DNA from: Nitrososphaeraceae archaeon
Lineage (GTDB): Archaea > Thermoproteota > Nitrososphaeria > Nitrososphaerales > Nitrososphaeraceae
Direction of reading: 5' to 3'
DNA length: 8,914 bases
Assembly: GCA_025937665.1 (NCBI GenBank)
Contig: JAICQW010000069.1
Coordinates: 1 to 8,914 of the forward strand
Positions 1 through 6,962 of this stretch are shown piece by piece; the stretch's first letter is position 1; each line of letters opens with the position of its first letter. The notes under the pieces were generated by a model. The model was not told the DNA's origin. It did no database searches and saw only the letters and a program-made list of their open reading frames with translations. The translations under genes and the position numbers were made by a program.

Positions 1-1587
1 TATTTGATAATTTTGATTCTGACCTGCGCTATCGCTACCAATACCACCCTTGTTTAGTATAAAAGCTTCTGTAGCAAAGTTTGTCGATGTCTTAAACCAT
101 GCTGCTGCACTGAATTGAGATAACTGCAATGAAGGTGAGCTTGTTACATCTTGATAATTGATTCCGGAAAGTACAAAACTCGGACTGTAGTGGTAGGTTC
201 CTGTTACAGCAGATGATGTACCAATATAAAGTAATGGTTCAGCGATGTTGTCTGGATCTCCAGTAAAGTAGCCATGACCATTCCCATCGCAAATTGTCGC
301 AGGGGATGATCCTGAATTTCTGAGGGCGTTTCTGATATCTGTAGGTGTTGCATTTGGATTCTCAGAATTGTACAAGGCGGCCGCACCTGTAACGTGAGGA
401 GTTGATGCACTCGTACCACTAAATGAGTCAGTATAAGAACTGCCTCTTGCTGTTGATTTTATCAGAACACCTGGAGCAGCAATATCTATAACAGATCCAA
501 AATTACTAAAATCTGCCAAGGTGTCATCATTTCCAGCTGAAGTAGGCGAAGAAAGACCCCCACACTTTCCATCCTTGTCAACTATTGCAGATACCGCCAT
601 TACTTCTGGGTAACTTGCAGGAATTACAGTTAAAGCATCTTTTTCATCATTGCCTGCAGCAGCAGCATAGGCTACACCAGCTAATACAGAATTAATTAGC
701 GCAGTACGAAGTGCAGTATTTGTACCCTCGCCTCCAAAACTCAGATTGACAACATCTATTTCGTCTGCATGTGCAGTAACATAATCAACACCTTCTATTA
801 TATCGGAAATAAACCCGTTTCCACTACTGTCCAGGACCTTAATTGACCATAACCTAGCACCTGGAGCGATTCCCACCACTCCATCAGAATTATCTTTTGC
901 TGCAGCTATCCCAGCTACTGCGGTACCATGCCCATTATCATCATTGCCGCTAATTGTTCCTGAAACGAATGTTACTTGTCTGTAGATGTTCAGGTCGGGA
1001 TGACTGAAATCAATTCCGGTATCTAATATTCCGATGTCAGCATTTACAGCGCCGCTTCCATCTCCAGATTTTGTGGAACTGAGATCAGCGTCTACTCTAT
1101 CAATTCCAGTTGGTAAGCTCTGAATGAATGCTCTGACCTTAATGTCGGGTTCTACATAATCCACTTCGGGAATTTTCAGAATTGCCTCAAGGGCTTTTTC
1201 ATTTGGGACCTTAATAGAAAACCCATCTAAGGCATTATCATAGATATGCCGCAGTGCAGCTCCTTGACTTGTTGCTTCACCTGCCAGTGATTTTACTTTT
1301 CCTGGTGATAATAGGTTGTTATCCTTTAGTACTACGATGTATTGATTTGGTACCTTCTCACCTTTAACGTCTCTTAATTTTTTTGTCACATCCTGTATAT
1401 TGGTCCGAACCTCATCTGCTATCTTGCTTTGCAGAGAGCTTGTGCCTGCAGGTTTTGCTTCTGCCTCAAGAAAAGATTCCGACAGGGGAATTGATATCGA
1501 GCTAGAACACAAAAGCGCTATCAGCGCAATGGCAATAACTATAATTTGCAAATTTGAGTTGCCATGGTCCCTAGTTATCTTCCTCAT
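1..1587 (-). CDS. Secreted subtilisin-like (S8) serine protease with LamG-like C-terminal domain, partial
   Basis: Extracellular protease of the subtilase family, probably degrading proteins outside the cell. The frame is open from the ATG at 1587 to the window edge (529 codons), so the C-terminus is missing. Residues 15-33 are a hydrophobic signal peptide without a lipobox. Residues about 81-155 fit an inhibitor I9 propeptide (NQYIVVLKDN to YVEPDIKVRA). The catalytic domain runs from about 160 to 445 with Asp189 in ILDTGID, His220 in NGHGTAVAG, oxyanion Asn313 in AAAGN and Ser393 in GTSASTPHV, so the active site is intact. Residues about 485-529 (SAAAWFKT, ILNKGG, QNQNYQI) look like the start of a concanavalin-like LamG domain, often used for binding glycans or surfaces. 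The start is supported by a GGAGGGG ribosome site at 1598-1604 and a TATA-like box at 1621-1628. The family call is firm; the substrate and total length cannot be seen. Confidence 0.95.
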   Translation of the reverse strand, partial: MRKITRDHGNSNLQIIVIAIALIALLCSSSISIPLSESFLEAEAKPAGTSSLQSKIADEVRTNIQDVTKKLRDVKGEKVPNQYIVVLKDNNLLSPGKVKSLAGEATSQGAALRHIYDNALDGFSIKVPNEKALEAILKIPEVDYVEPDIKVRAFIQSLPTGIDRVDADLSSTKSGDGSGAVNADIGILDTGIDFSHPDLNIYRQVTFVSGTISGNDDNGHGTAVAGIAAAKDNSDGVVGIAPGARLWSIKVLDSSGNGFISDIIEGVDYVTAHADEIDVVNLSFGGEGTNTALRTALINSVLAGVAYAAAAGNDEKDALTVIPASYPEVMAVSAIVDKDGKCGGLSSPTSAGNDDTLADFSNFGSVIDIAAPGVLIKSTARGSSYTDSFSGTSASTPHVTGAAALYNSENPNATPTDIRNALRNSGSSPATICDGNGHGYFTGDPDNIAEPLLYIGTSSAVTGTYHYSPSFVLSGINYQDVTSSPSLQLSQFSAAAWFKTSTNFATEAFILNKGGIGSDSAGQNQNYQI

Positions 1588-1597
1588 ATGCGTAGTA

Positions 1598-1604
1598 CCC
1601 CTCC
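1598..1604 (-). promoter_or_regulatory. Shine-Dalgarno site of the S8 protease gene
   Basis: The minus strand reads GGAGGGG ten bases before the ATG at 1587. It is a good match to the archaeal anti-Shine-Dalgarno and fixes the start; the first ATG downstream of the site is the one used. Most other first genes in this window lack such a site. Confidence 0.65.
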
Positions 1605-1620
1605 ACTTTGATCACATTAT

Positions 1621-1628
1621 GATATAAA
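1621..1628 (-). promoter_or_regulatory. TATA-like box upstream of the S8 protease gene
   Basis: The minus strand reads TTTATATC, centred about 37 bases before the ATG at 1587. This predicts a short leader of roughly ten or more bases, which could just hold the ribosome site at 1598-1604. The call rests on motif and distance only. Confidence 0.45.
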
Positions 1629-1761
1629 CATTCAATCCTCGACTAAAGATAATCATCCAGAATATGAATGAAGAACGACAACAATGCAACATGGAATGAT
1701 GAGGCAAAACAATGTATGACCCAGAGGTACCTTCAAAGCCAAGCCCTGAATTATGAGAGAA

Positions 1762-1769
1762 TTAATATG
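1762..1769 (+). promoter_or_regulatory. TATA-like box for the small zinc-ribbon-like gene
   Basis: TTAATATG is centred 28 bases before the GTG at 1794, the spacing expected for a leaderless archaeal transcript. It also supports the reality of this small gene, which has no ribosome binding site. The surrounding 1588-1793 gap between divergent genes shows no other gene. Confidence 0.45.
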
Positions 1770-1793
1770 TCTTCTCGACAAATATGAAATACT

Positions 1794-2123
1794 GTGATAA
1801 AAGCAAAGTGCGGCCATCTTGTTGAAAAAAAATACATAGATGTACCTGATGGACTGTGTAGAAAATGTCATTCTAATTTTTCCCTCATTCAAGAGCTAGA
1901 ATCAAAAGGTGGTGAAGATGCATTGGTACAGTACTGGTATGCCATGATTCTTACAAAGTTGTCAGGAGTAAGTGTACAAGAATCTACTTGCCTAATAGGA
2001 CACTTGATAGAATTTTATCAAAAACAACTAGTCATAGTTCCTTCAAAGGAGAGGTATGTTAGGAAAATATTATATATGTTGAATACTTTGCTGACACCAT
2101 TTGATGCTAAGAGTTTAAAATAG
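1794..2123 (+). CDS. Small protein with zinc-ribbon-like N-terminus, function unknown
   Basis: A 109-residue protein I do not recognise. The N-terminus has Cys6 and His8 (AKCGHLVEK) followed by Cys22 and Cys25 (GLCRKCHSN), a spacing that resembles a small zinc ribbon. The remainder, about residues 28-109, is predicted mostly helical with no membrane segment or signal peptide, so it is likely cytosolic. The start is GTG at 1794: an in-frame TGA at 1785 rules out a longer form, and a TATA-like box 28 bases upstream fits a leaderless mRNA. It is divergent from the protease and convergent with the large membrane protein, ending 39 bases from it, so it is probably transcribed alone. A DNA/RNA-binding or protein-interaction role would be a guess. 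The gene call itself is fairly likely but not certain, because the only support is motif, promoter spacing and frame length. Confidence 0.6.
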   Translation: MIKAKCGHLVEKKYIDVPDGLCRKCHSNFSLIQELESKGGEDALVQYWYAMILTKLSGVSVQESTCLIGHLIEFYQKQLVIVPSKERYVRKILYMLNTLLTPFDAKSLK

Positions 2124-2162
2124 TAATTCCACCATCAGGAGAACCTTCAAAATAAATTGAAA

Positions 2163-4334
2163 TCAATTATGTGACTGTGAATAATTGCCTGCTATGTTCA
2201 GTTTCCAAACATAGTTCTCATGGTCATCCTGGGATCTTGCTACTGACCAGATGTCATAGTTAGCATCTATTCTATCTCCTGCGGCATTAAGGATTATGTT
2301 GCCAGAGACTCCATCATAATCTGCTGCAGTAGCATTTATGATTTTTTTAAAAGATTCTATATCAATATCGATATTAATATCAGATGTTATGTTATTACTA
2401 ATCTTCTCTAAACTCAATGCTGTTACCCAAAAAGTATCATATGCAATAATTGGATAAGTCAATGGGCTGGATCCATGTAATTTTTTTTCAATTTCCTTTT
2501 CTAATACTTCAGCTTTAGTGTTAGATAAATTGACTTGAAAAAGCGGATTAGAGAAATTTATGATTTCTGCAAAATGAGCTGCGTCATGGTTTCTTATAAT
2601 CTGCATGTTCTGTGCAGATGCGTCACTTCCGTACCATTTTACTTGTTGTAGAGTTTGATGCTCATTTGATTGAATCAATATCGGTGTTACCTCATCGAAA
2701 GAAACGAGGTAAATACCTACTTCATGAGGATCAAATTTATGAGTTGCATTATCCAAAATGTGGCTCAATTTCTTTAGATATTGATTCCACATTATGAAAT
2801 TGATTCTATGTAAGCTTGATGAAAATTCACCTGTGTGGGCATGATATTCAACACCCTCCATAACAAGTCCACCTTTTTTTTCAAAATTCCTTTTCATTTC
2901 CTTAACCAATTCGTTACCAAAAGTATCACTGCGCCACATAGGAATTACTACTCGAATGCCATCATTCCACATCTTATTTGAAATAAATTCAGCTTGATTC
3001 TTATCGTCAGGAACAAACCTAAAGAGATTATCATGTGCGATTGATAATGCAGGAGAAGTGCTTGAGGGACTGATCAAAATAATACCATGTTGGTTTGCAT
3101 AATCTTTTACAGACATTACAGCAGCACTTGTAGCTGGGCCAATAATGATCCTCACTCCGGAATCAGCCAATTTTTCTATTGCTTGAATACTTTCAACAGG
3201 ATCTGTCTTGGAATCCCCAACCAACAACCTAATCCTTAAGGATGAATTCTTGTTCTCGAAATACTCATTAACATCTGCTTGTGCCTTCTCTACGGCAATT
3301 TTTATCGATTTTCCTCCAGACGACCATGCTCCAGTTAAGGAAGATATCAATCCAATAGATACTTCTCTGATCTCATTTTGGTTATTCCCTTCTAAAATTG
3401 AATTCGATCCCTGAGATATGTCATTATGATTTGCTTGAGATAGCGTATATCCTGCTGTTGACGTTATGAATATTAGTGCCAATACAATGGTAGTAACGGC
3501 AGTTTTTTTCCTTTTGTTAAAAGTATTTTTTAATTTATGAAATATGTTTATTTGATTTGAATCATTTGCCAATCTAATATACCATAATAAACCTCCAGCA
3601 ATCATAAGGTAGTGAGCAGATAGTAACAATGCAGATATCCAGAGTTGTTCTACAAGTTCAGTTAAAACAATTATTGCAAACCAGCTGTCCCCCAAAACAA
3701 TAACAAGGAATCCTATTAACTCACAGGTCCATGCAATATCGTGTTTCATATCCTTTTCTATCTCCTTTTCTTTTCTTAATCCATACAAAATAATAATTGC
3801 CATAAATGATAACACAGAGTTGAATGCAGGATATATTACAGTCACAGCAAACATTAGCTGACCTCTTATCGTTGATACTACTGAAAGATCAAGAGTAAGG
3901 CTGAAAATATATGCCATGAAAACAGCGATAATACCAGCCACTGCTCCTGTAAATTTCTTGGGTGGTTTCTTTCTCAATGATTTGTATTCGATATAAAGAC
4001 GAACAATCAAAATAGAATAGGCTGAAAGCAATAACACATCAGCCAGTGATGGTACCGGAGCCATTAAATGCAGTATCACTTCGTAATATGCCCACACAAT
4101 ATTAGCAACAAACCACAATACTAGACCTACAACAAGGAAAATGTTGGCCTTTAGATTGCTTTTATCTTTCTCTTTTATAGTAACAAAAATTGCAAGACTT
4201 GCAGCTATAGAGGAATTGATATTTAGTACAAGATTGGCGAAGAATAGTTTATCCTCCTGTGTTGAAAAAATAATCAACGAATCTCCTATGGCTATAGCCA
4301 AAATTATTGAAATGTAGAGGTCTCTTGGTCGCAA
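2163..4334 (-). CDS. Membrane protein: eight-helix module fused to an extracellular LivK-type (Peripla_BP_6) binding domain
   Basis: A 723-residue fusion. Hydrophobic segments lie at about 7-25, 31-52, 62-88, 96-114, 128-148, 159-185, 200-225, 229-253 and 279-297. Basic loops (115-127, 186-198, 254-278) alternate with neutral ones, so positive-inside reasoning puts the part after helix nine outside. Residues about 324-715 resemble the type I periplasmic binding fold of branched-chain amino acid and amide ABC binders: VSIGLISSLTGAWSSGGKSI at the start, then DSKTDPVESIQAIEKL, IIIGPATSAAVMSV, ILISPSSTSPAL, YDTFWVTALSLEK and DYDGVSGNIILN. PSLADVLLLSAY at 95-106 resembles a motif in multi-helix sensor modules of some bacterial signalling proteins. 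No permease or ATPase is adjacent and there is no cytoplasmic output domain, so it may be a receptor or a tethered solute binder; the ligand is unknown. The start is TTG at 4334: an in-frame stop lies upstream with no ATG between, and a TATA-like box sits 32 bases away. Confidence 0.85.
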   Translation of the reverse strand: MRPRDLYISIILAIAIGDSLIIFSTQEDKLFFANLVLNINSSIAASLAIFVTIKEKDKSNLKANIFLVVGLVLWFVANIVWAYYEVILHLMAPVPSLADVLLLSAYSILIVRLYIEYKSLRKKPPKKFTGAVAGIIAVFMAYIFSLTLDLSVVSTIRGQLMFAVTVIYPAFNSVLSFMAIIILYGLRKEKEIEKDMKHDIAWTCELIGFLVIVLGDSWFAIIVLTELVEQLWISALLLSAHYLMIAGGLLWYIRLANDSNQINIFHKLKNTFNKRKKTAVTTIVLALIFITSTAGYTLSQANHNDISQGSNSILEGNNQNEIREVSIGLISSLTGAWSSGGKSIKIAVEKAQADVNEYFENKNSSLRIRLLVGDSKTDPVESIQAIEKLADSGVRIIIGPATSAAVMSVKDYANQHGIILISPSSTSPALSIAHDNLFRFVPDDKNQAEFISNKMWNDGIRVVIPMWRSDTFGNELVKEMKRNFEKKGGLVMEGVEYHAHTGEFSSSLHRINFIMWNQYLKKLSHILDNATHKFDPHEVGIYLVSFDEVTPILIQSNEHQTLQQVKWYGSDASAQNMQIIRNHDAAHFAEIINFSNPLFQVNLSNTKAEVLEKEIEKKLHGSSPLTYPIIAYDTFWVTALSLEKISNNITSDINIDIDIESFKKIINATAADYDGVSGNIILNAAGDRIDANYDIWSVARSQDDHENYVWKLNIAGNYSQSHN

Positions 4335-4360
4335 GTATTCTTGTTTTTCAATAAATGATA

Positions 4361-4370
4361 GATATATTAA
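4361..4370 (-). promoter_or_regulatory. TATA-like box for the membrane/binding-protein fusion gene
   Basis: The minus strand reads TTAATATATC, centred about 32 bases before the TTG at 4334, predicting a leader of only a few bases. It supports the TTG as the start. The 4335-4485 gap holds no gene that I can see. Confidence 0.5.
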
Positions 4371-4485
4371 GTATAGTCATAAGGACCAAAAACTTCCTAT
4401 GGGCCTCTACCTGAGGACGATATGAATTTTAAATAGTTTGCATTTTAAGATATGTAATGAGATCAACCCAATCTTTCAGAGAAGA

Positions 4486-5136
4486 TTATGGTCCATTGAA
4501 TTCTACTACTGAATAGAAAGCATTTTTGCCAGAATGATCAAAATTAAGATTAGGTGTTAGGATTTTCATCACTTTTGTCCTTGCTGCATCGGCAATTTTC
4601 CAAATGAATCCTTTGGGCAATTGTATTTTTGTATGTTGTTCGTCTCCGGTAACTGGGTTTACAAAATTTTCAAGTTGAACATCCATAATTCCTGGAACAG
4701 AAAAACTACTTCTCGTCCCGTTCATTTTAGCATTTATTTCTACAAATTGGGAATCCAAAATATATTTGAATGTTGTAGCAAACAATGCAAAAGGACCATT
4801 ACCTTTAGCTTTACCTGTAAAGATATTCACAATGGCATTCCTCTGATTCTGATCTGAATTCTTTGTAATGAACAATTGTAATGTTCCAGACCCCTCATGG
4901 ATTGCTTTTGGCCACGATACAGCATATACAACCTCAAGTCCGTCGAGTTTCACATTGCCAAAATCACCTTCTTGGATATGAAAAAATACAAGAGCTCTAC
5001 AAAAACCGTATGTGGGAAATCCATTAAAGTTACATGGACAGCCAAAATCGCAATTGCAAGTTTCTACGTAGTCTGACTTGATATTCCATTTCGGTATAGA
5101 CAGCTCTTCTTGTTGAGTATTTCCAGAAGAGGTCAT
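4486..5136 (-). CDS. DUF1326 domain protein with CxCxxxCPC cluster
   Basis: A 216-residue protein of the DUF1326 family, recognised by WNIKSDYVETCNCDFGCPC at 17-35. The cluster Cys27, Cys29, Cys33, Cys35, with Cys46 nearby, looks able to bind a metal. GSGTLQLFITKNSDQNQRN (82-100) and the GPFALFATTF stretch (114-123) also fit the family. There is no signal peptide or membrane segment, so it is likely cytosolic. The family has no established function that I know; it is widely found next to DUF2182 proteins, and here the DUF2182 gene lies 71 bases upstream on the same strand. The two probably share a task such as metal sensing, delivery or detoxification (inference). The ATG at 5136 has a TATA-like box about 26 bases upstream, so this gene may also be transcribed from its own leaderless promoter. 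Length is near the usual size for the family. The family call is strong, the role is unknown. Confidence 0.9.
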   Translation of the reverse strand: MTSSGNTQQEELSIPKWNIKSDYVETCNCDFGCPCNFNGFPTYGFCRALVFFHIQEGDFGNVKLDGLEVVYAVSWPKAIHEGSGTLQLFITKNSDQNQRNAIVNIFTGKAKGNGPFALFATTFKYILDSQFVEINAKMNGTRSSFSVPGIMDVQLENFVNPVTGDEQHTKIQLPKGFIWKIADAARTKVMKILTPNLNFDHSGKNAFYSVVEFNGP

Positions 5137-5157
5137 AGCTTAATTAGACTGTTGGCA

Positions 5158-5165
5158 CATATAAC
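5158..5165 (-). promoter_or_regulatory. TATA-like box in the DUF2182-DUF1326 gap
   Basis: The minus strand reads GTTATATG, centred about 26 bases before the ATG at 5136, the exact distance for a leaderless transcript. It suggests that DUF1326 can be expressed separately from DUF2182, although the 71-base gap does not exclude read-through. Confidence 0.5.
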
Positions 5166-5207
5166 AATTTAGGATTTAGAAAATATTAAGAATTGTTCTT
5201 CTTTCCA

Positions 5208-6008
5208 TCACATGACCATATTATCTACCGGTTGCATTTCCATACCCATCATATTATCGTGTATTACAATTAACCCTAGATTGCTCAATATTCCCAATGC
5301 TACGAGAACGATTCCAACAGACCTTGCAACCCATATTCCTCTAGACCAGATCTTTTCTGCAAATATTATTACTGCAAAGAGGCCCATCCACGTTATGTTC
5401 ATCCATCCAAGAGCTACCATGATTAGAAAATATGGCCAGCAACATCCAAGACAATAGAGTCCATGGAACGTGCCCATTTTGAGCGCACCTGCTACTCCTT
5501 TACTCCACCTTCTCATAAAGAAGCTAAGTGGAGATTCGCAATAGCCAATACATTTGTTCTTTAATGGCGTAAATTGGTATATCCCTGAGAATATCAATAT
5601 GCTGCCAAATATTATTCCGACAATGTTTGCATCGCTGGACATGACGGCACTATTCATAGGTACTGACCATGCTAATAGTAAGCCCAATCCTGTTAGTGCC
5701 CATACTACAAGGTACATACCGACAAAGAGTATCACCTTAAGTCTGGAGAATTTTGATTCAAGTGCTTCTACTGACGAAATCGACTGTTCGTTGGTAAGGA
5801 GCTTATTGTAAAGCAAAACCATTGGTACTATTGCGGGAAACATCATTGCCGCCATTCCAGCCGTCCAACTAGCAGTAAACAATCCTAATAGTATCGGATT
5901 ATAGGTAATCATGATGTCCATCATGTCAGGCTGATTTACAGACATGATCCACGACAATGCAGAGATTGATACGAGTGAAACCAGGATGATTTTTTGCAAT
6001 TTTCTCAT
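5208..6008 (-). CDS. DUF2182 predicted metal-binding integral membrane protein
   Basis: A 266-residue polytopic membrane protein of the DUF2182 family. Residue numbers here count from the ATG at 6008. Diagnostic motifs are WTAGMAAMMFPAIVP (48-62), YQFTPLKNKCIGYCESPLS (144-162) and GTFHGLYCLGCCWPYFL (179-195), which carries His182, Cys186, Cys189 and Cys190 inside a membrane helix. About seven helices are visible, with the N-terminus inside and the C-terminus outside. The outer face is rich in methionine: PDMMDIMITYN after helix one, and six Met plus one His in the last 17 residues. That suggests soft-metal binding such as copper (inference). It pairs with the DUF1326 gene downstream, as in other genomes. 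A TTG six bases upstream (6014) is an alternative start adding two residues; I chose the ATG. An AT-rich tract lies upstream but I could not identify a convincing TATA box. Confidence 0.9.
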   Translation of the reverse strand: MRKLQKIILVSLVSISALSWIMSVNQPDMMDIMITYNPILLGLFTASWTAGMAAMMFPAIVPMVLLYNKLLTNEQSISSVEALESKFSRLKVILFVGMYLVVWALTGLGLLLAWSVPMNSAVMSSDANIVGIIFGSILIFSGIYQFTPLKNKCIGYCESPLSFFMRRWSKGVAGALKMGTFHGLYCLGCCWPYFLIMVALGWMNITWMGLFAVIIFAEKIWSRGIWVARSVGIVLVALGILSNLGLIVIHDNMMGMEMQPVDNMVM

Positions 6009-6182
6009 GTGCAATCATTTTTACAATAATAGAAAATGCAGCAGAGATTCAAATTCTACCAATTTATTTTCCAAAATGAAGAATTTAAGATTTGTACATT
6101 ACTAGGTAACTCCAATCTGCAATTGAAATTCATCGATCCTTACCATCTCATTAACCAGAATTAATATGAAAGGAGCATCTGG

Positions 6183-6194
6183 GGTCATCTGACC
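6183..6194. promoter_or_regulatory. Interrupted inverted repeat, possible operator
   Basis: GGTCA and TGACC flank a two-base centre, giving a 5+5 dyad about 50 bases upstream of the TATA box at 6241-6250. A CATCTG direct repeat (6176-6181 and 6186-6191, ten bases apart) overlaps it. This could be a regulator site for either divergent gene, but so short a dyad occurs by chance. Confidence 0.2.
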
Positions 6195-6240
6195 AAAAGA
6201 TTACGGGCTTGTATGGCTTTAAACACCAATTAATACCAAC

Positions 6241-6250
6241 ACATATATAG
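6241..6250 (+). promoter_or_regulatory. TATA box for the phasin-like gene
   Basis: ACATATATAG is centred 27 bases before the ATG at 6273. This is the strongest TATA box in the window and points to a leaderless mRNA starting at or next to that ATG. It decides the start against the in-frame TTG at 6255, which would lie before the predicted transcription start. Confidence 0.65.
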
Positions 6251-6272
6251 TATCTTGCACCTAATATATTAC

Positions 6273-6806
6273 ATGTCTTCAAACAAGGAAAAAAATAGAG
6301 AAATAATTAACATCACGTTAGATGAAACAAAATCGACAGTAAAAAAGACAACCGATGAAGCGATTAAGGAAATTCCACGATACACCAAAGCGGTAAATGA
6401 CTATCAAGAAGAATCTATTCAAGCTGCAAAAGAAATAGCTGATAATTTTCTAGAATCTCAAAAAGAGATTATACATTCACTGCAATCCTTATGGATTCCA
6501 TATGTTGAAAACGTACAGAATTCATATTGGTCATATTGGAGTTCACCAAAAAGAGCCACTGAGAACTATGCTAGAGCAGTAAGCAATATTACTGACAGTA
6601 CTATCGCGTCAAGCAGAGTAGCAAATAATGTACTATTTGCTTCTATGGAAGCCTGGAAAACATCTTTGCAGCATGCAAGAGACAACGCCAAGGAATTTTC
6701 ACGCCTTAATGCAAATTTCGCCAGAACATTTGAAAATGTTGCAAAAGATAGCTTGCGAGATTTTTCAAATAGAGATATACAATCACAAGCACACACGCGA
6801 CAATAA
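6273..6806 (+). CDS. Phasin-like helical protein, function uncertain
   Basis: A 177-residue hydrophilic protein that is predicted almost entirely helical, with no signal peptide or membrane segment. Residues about 10-75 (ETKSTVKKTTDEAIKEIP, YQEESIQAAKEIADNFLESQ) and 95-165 (ENYARAVSNITDSTIASSRV, FARTFENVAKDSLRDF) form amphipathic coiled-coil-like stretches around an aromatic middle, LWIPYVENVQNSYWSYW (73-89). This composition is like phasins, which coat polyhydroxyalkanoate granules, and some soil Nitrososphaerota carry polyhydroxyalkanoate synthase genes. No such synthase is in this window, so the granule role is an inference; a general scaffold or stress-related helical protein is equally possible. 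The ATG at 6273 is chosen because a TATA box lies 27 bases upstream. A hairpin/poly-T terminator follows nine bases after the stop codon, so the gene is probably a single-gene transcript. Confidence 0.75.
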   Translation: MSSNKEKNREIINITLDETKSTVKKTTDEAIKEIPRYTKAVNDYQEESIQAAKEIADNFLESQKEIIHSLQSLWIPYVENVQNSYWSYWSSPKRATENYARAVSNITDSTIASSRVANNVLFASMEAWKTSLQHARDNAKEFSRLNANFARTFENVAKDSLRDFSNRDIQSQAHTRQ

Positions 6807-6814
6807 GCTTTTGC

Positions 6815-6860
6815 GATAGATAAATGCAATTATCTATCCTTTTTTGTTTTTTATTTTGTT
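6815..6860 (+). terminator. Hairpin plus poly-T terminator after the phasin-like gene
   Basis: A perfect 9-base stem (GATAGATAA paired with TTATCTATC) with a six-base loop lies at 6815-6838. It is followed by a T-rich tract to about 6860 (six T, then G, then six T, then more). Archaeal termination depends mainly on the T tract; the stem is AT-rich and so weak. It sits nine bases after the stop codon and separates the gene from the cyclase gene. Confidence 0.7.
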
Positions 6861-6933
6861 ACTTTTGTAAAGAAGTTTGAATGGTATTAGTAAGCTAGCT
6901 TCAGTAGAAATAAGCTTTATTCCTTACTACGAA

Positions 6934-6939
6934 CTATAG
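6934..6939 (+). promoter_or_regulatory. TATA-like box for the cyclase-receiver gene
   Basis: CTATAG is centred about 27 bases before the ATG at 6963, the distance for a leaderless transcript. The motif is weak but the spacing agrees with the other first genes in the window, and no ribosome site precedes the ATG. Confidence 0.4.
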
Positions 6940-6962
6940 CCTAGGATGTCTAATTAACATGC

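Larger units (their letters stand above)
6009..6272. other. Divergent intergenic region between DUF2182 and the phasin-like gene
   Basis: The 264-base gap has no convincing gene: the open stretches are a few codons long. It must hold the promoters of both flanking genes. It contains a clear TATA box for the rightward gene and an interrupted inverted repeat at 6183-6194. I see no tRNA, riboswitch or long hairpin. Confidence 0.6.

Noticed and set aside
204..419. Open frame of 71 codons on the minus strand
   Set aside because: It lies wholly inside the subtilase gene in another frame of the same strand, where the catalytic Ser motif is encoded; its product looks like nothing.
1400..1627. Open frame of 75 codons on the plus strand
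   Set aside because: Antisense shadow of the subtilase signal peptide and its promoter; the protease frame has clear domain evidence.
1653..1892. Open frame of 79 codons on the minus strand
   Set aside because: It overlaps the promoter and the Cys cluster of the 1794-2123 gene in antisense, has low-complexity hydrophobic content and no promoter evidence.
2157..2168. Inverted repeat ATTGA/TCAAT at the end of the fusion gene, possible terminator
   Set aside because: The stem is only five A/T-rich pairs, overlaps the stop codon, and lacks a clean T run, so I could not support it.
4388..4420. Possible small RNA in the gap left of the DUF1326 gene
   Set aside because: Only a four-base stem (CCTC/GAGG) is visible, with no tRNA-like arms or terminator.
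5212..5457. Open frame of 81 codons on the plus strand
   Set aside because: Antisense to the conserved CLGCCW part of the DUF2182 gene.
6255..6272. Upstream in-frame TTG start for the phasin-like gene
   Set aside because: It lies only nine bases from the centre of the TATA box, before the predicted transcription start, so it could not be in the mRNA.
6566..6829. Open frame of 87 codons on the minus strand
   Set aside because: Antisense to the phasin-like gene, starting inside its terminator hairpin; no promoter or family signal.
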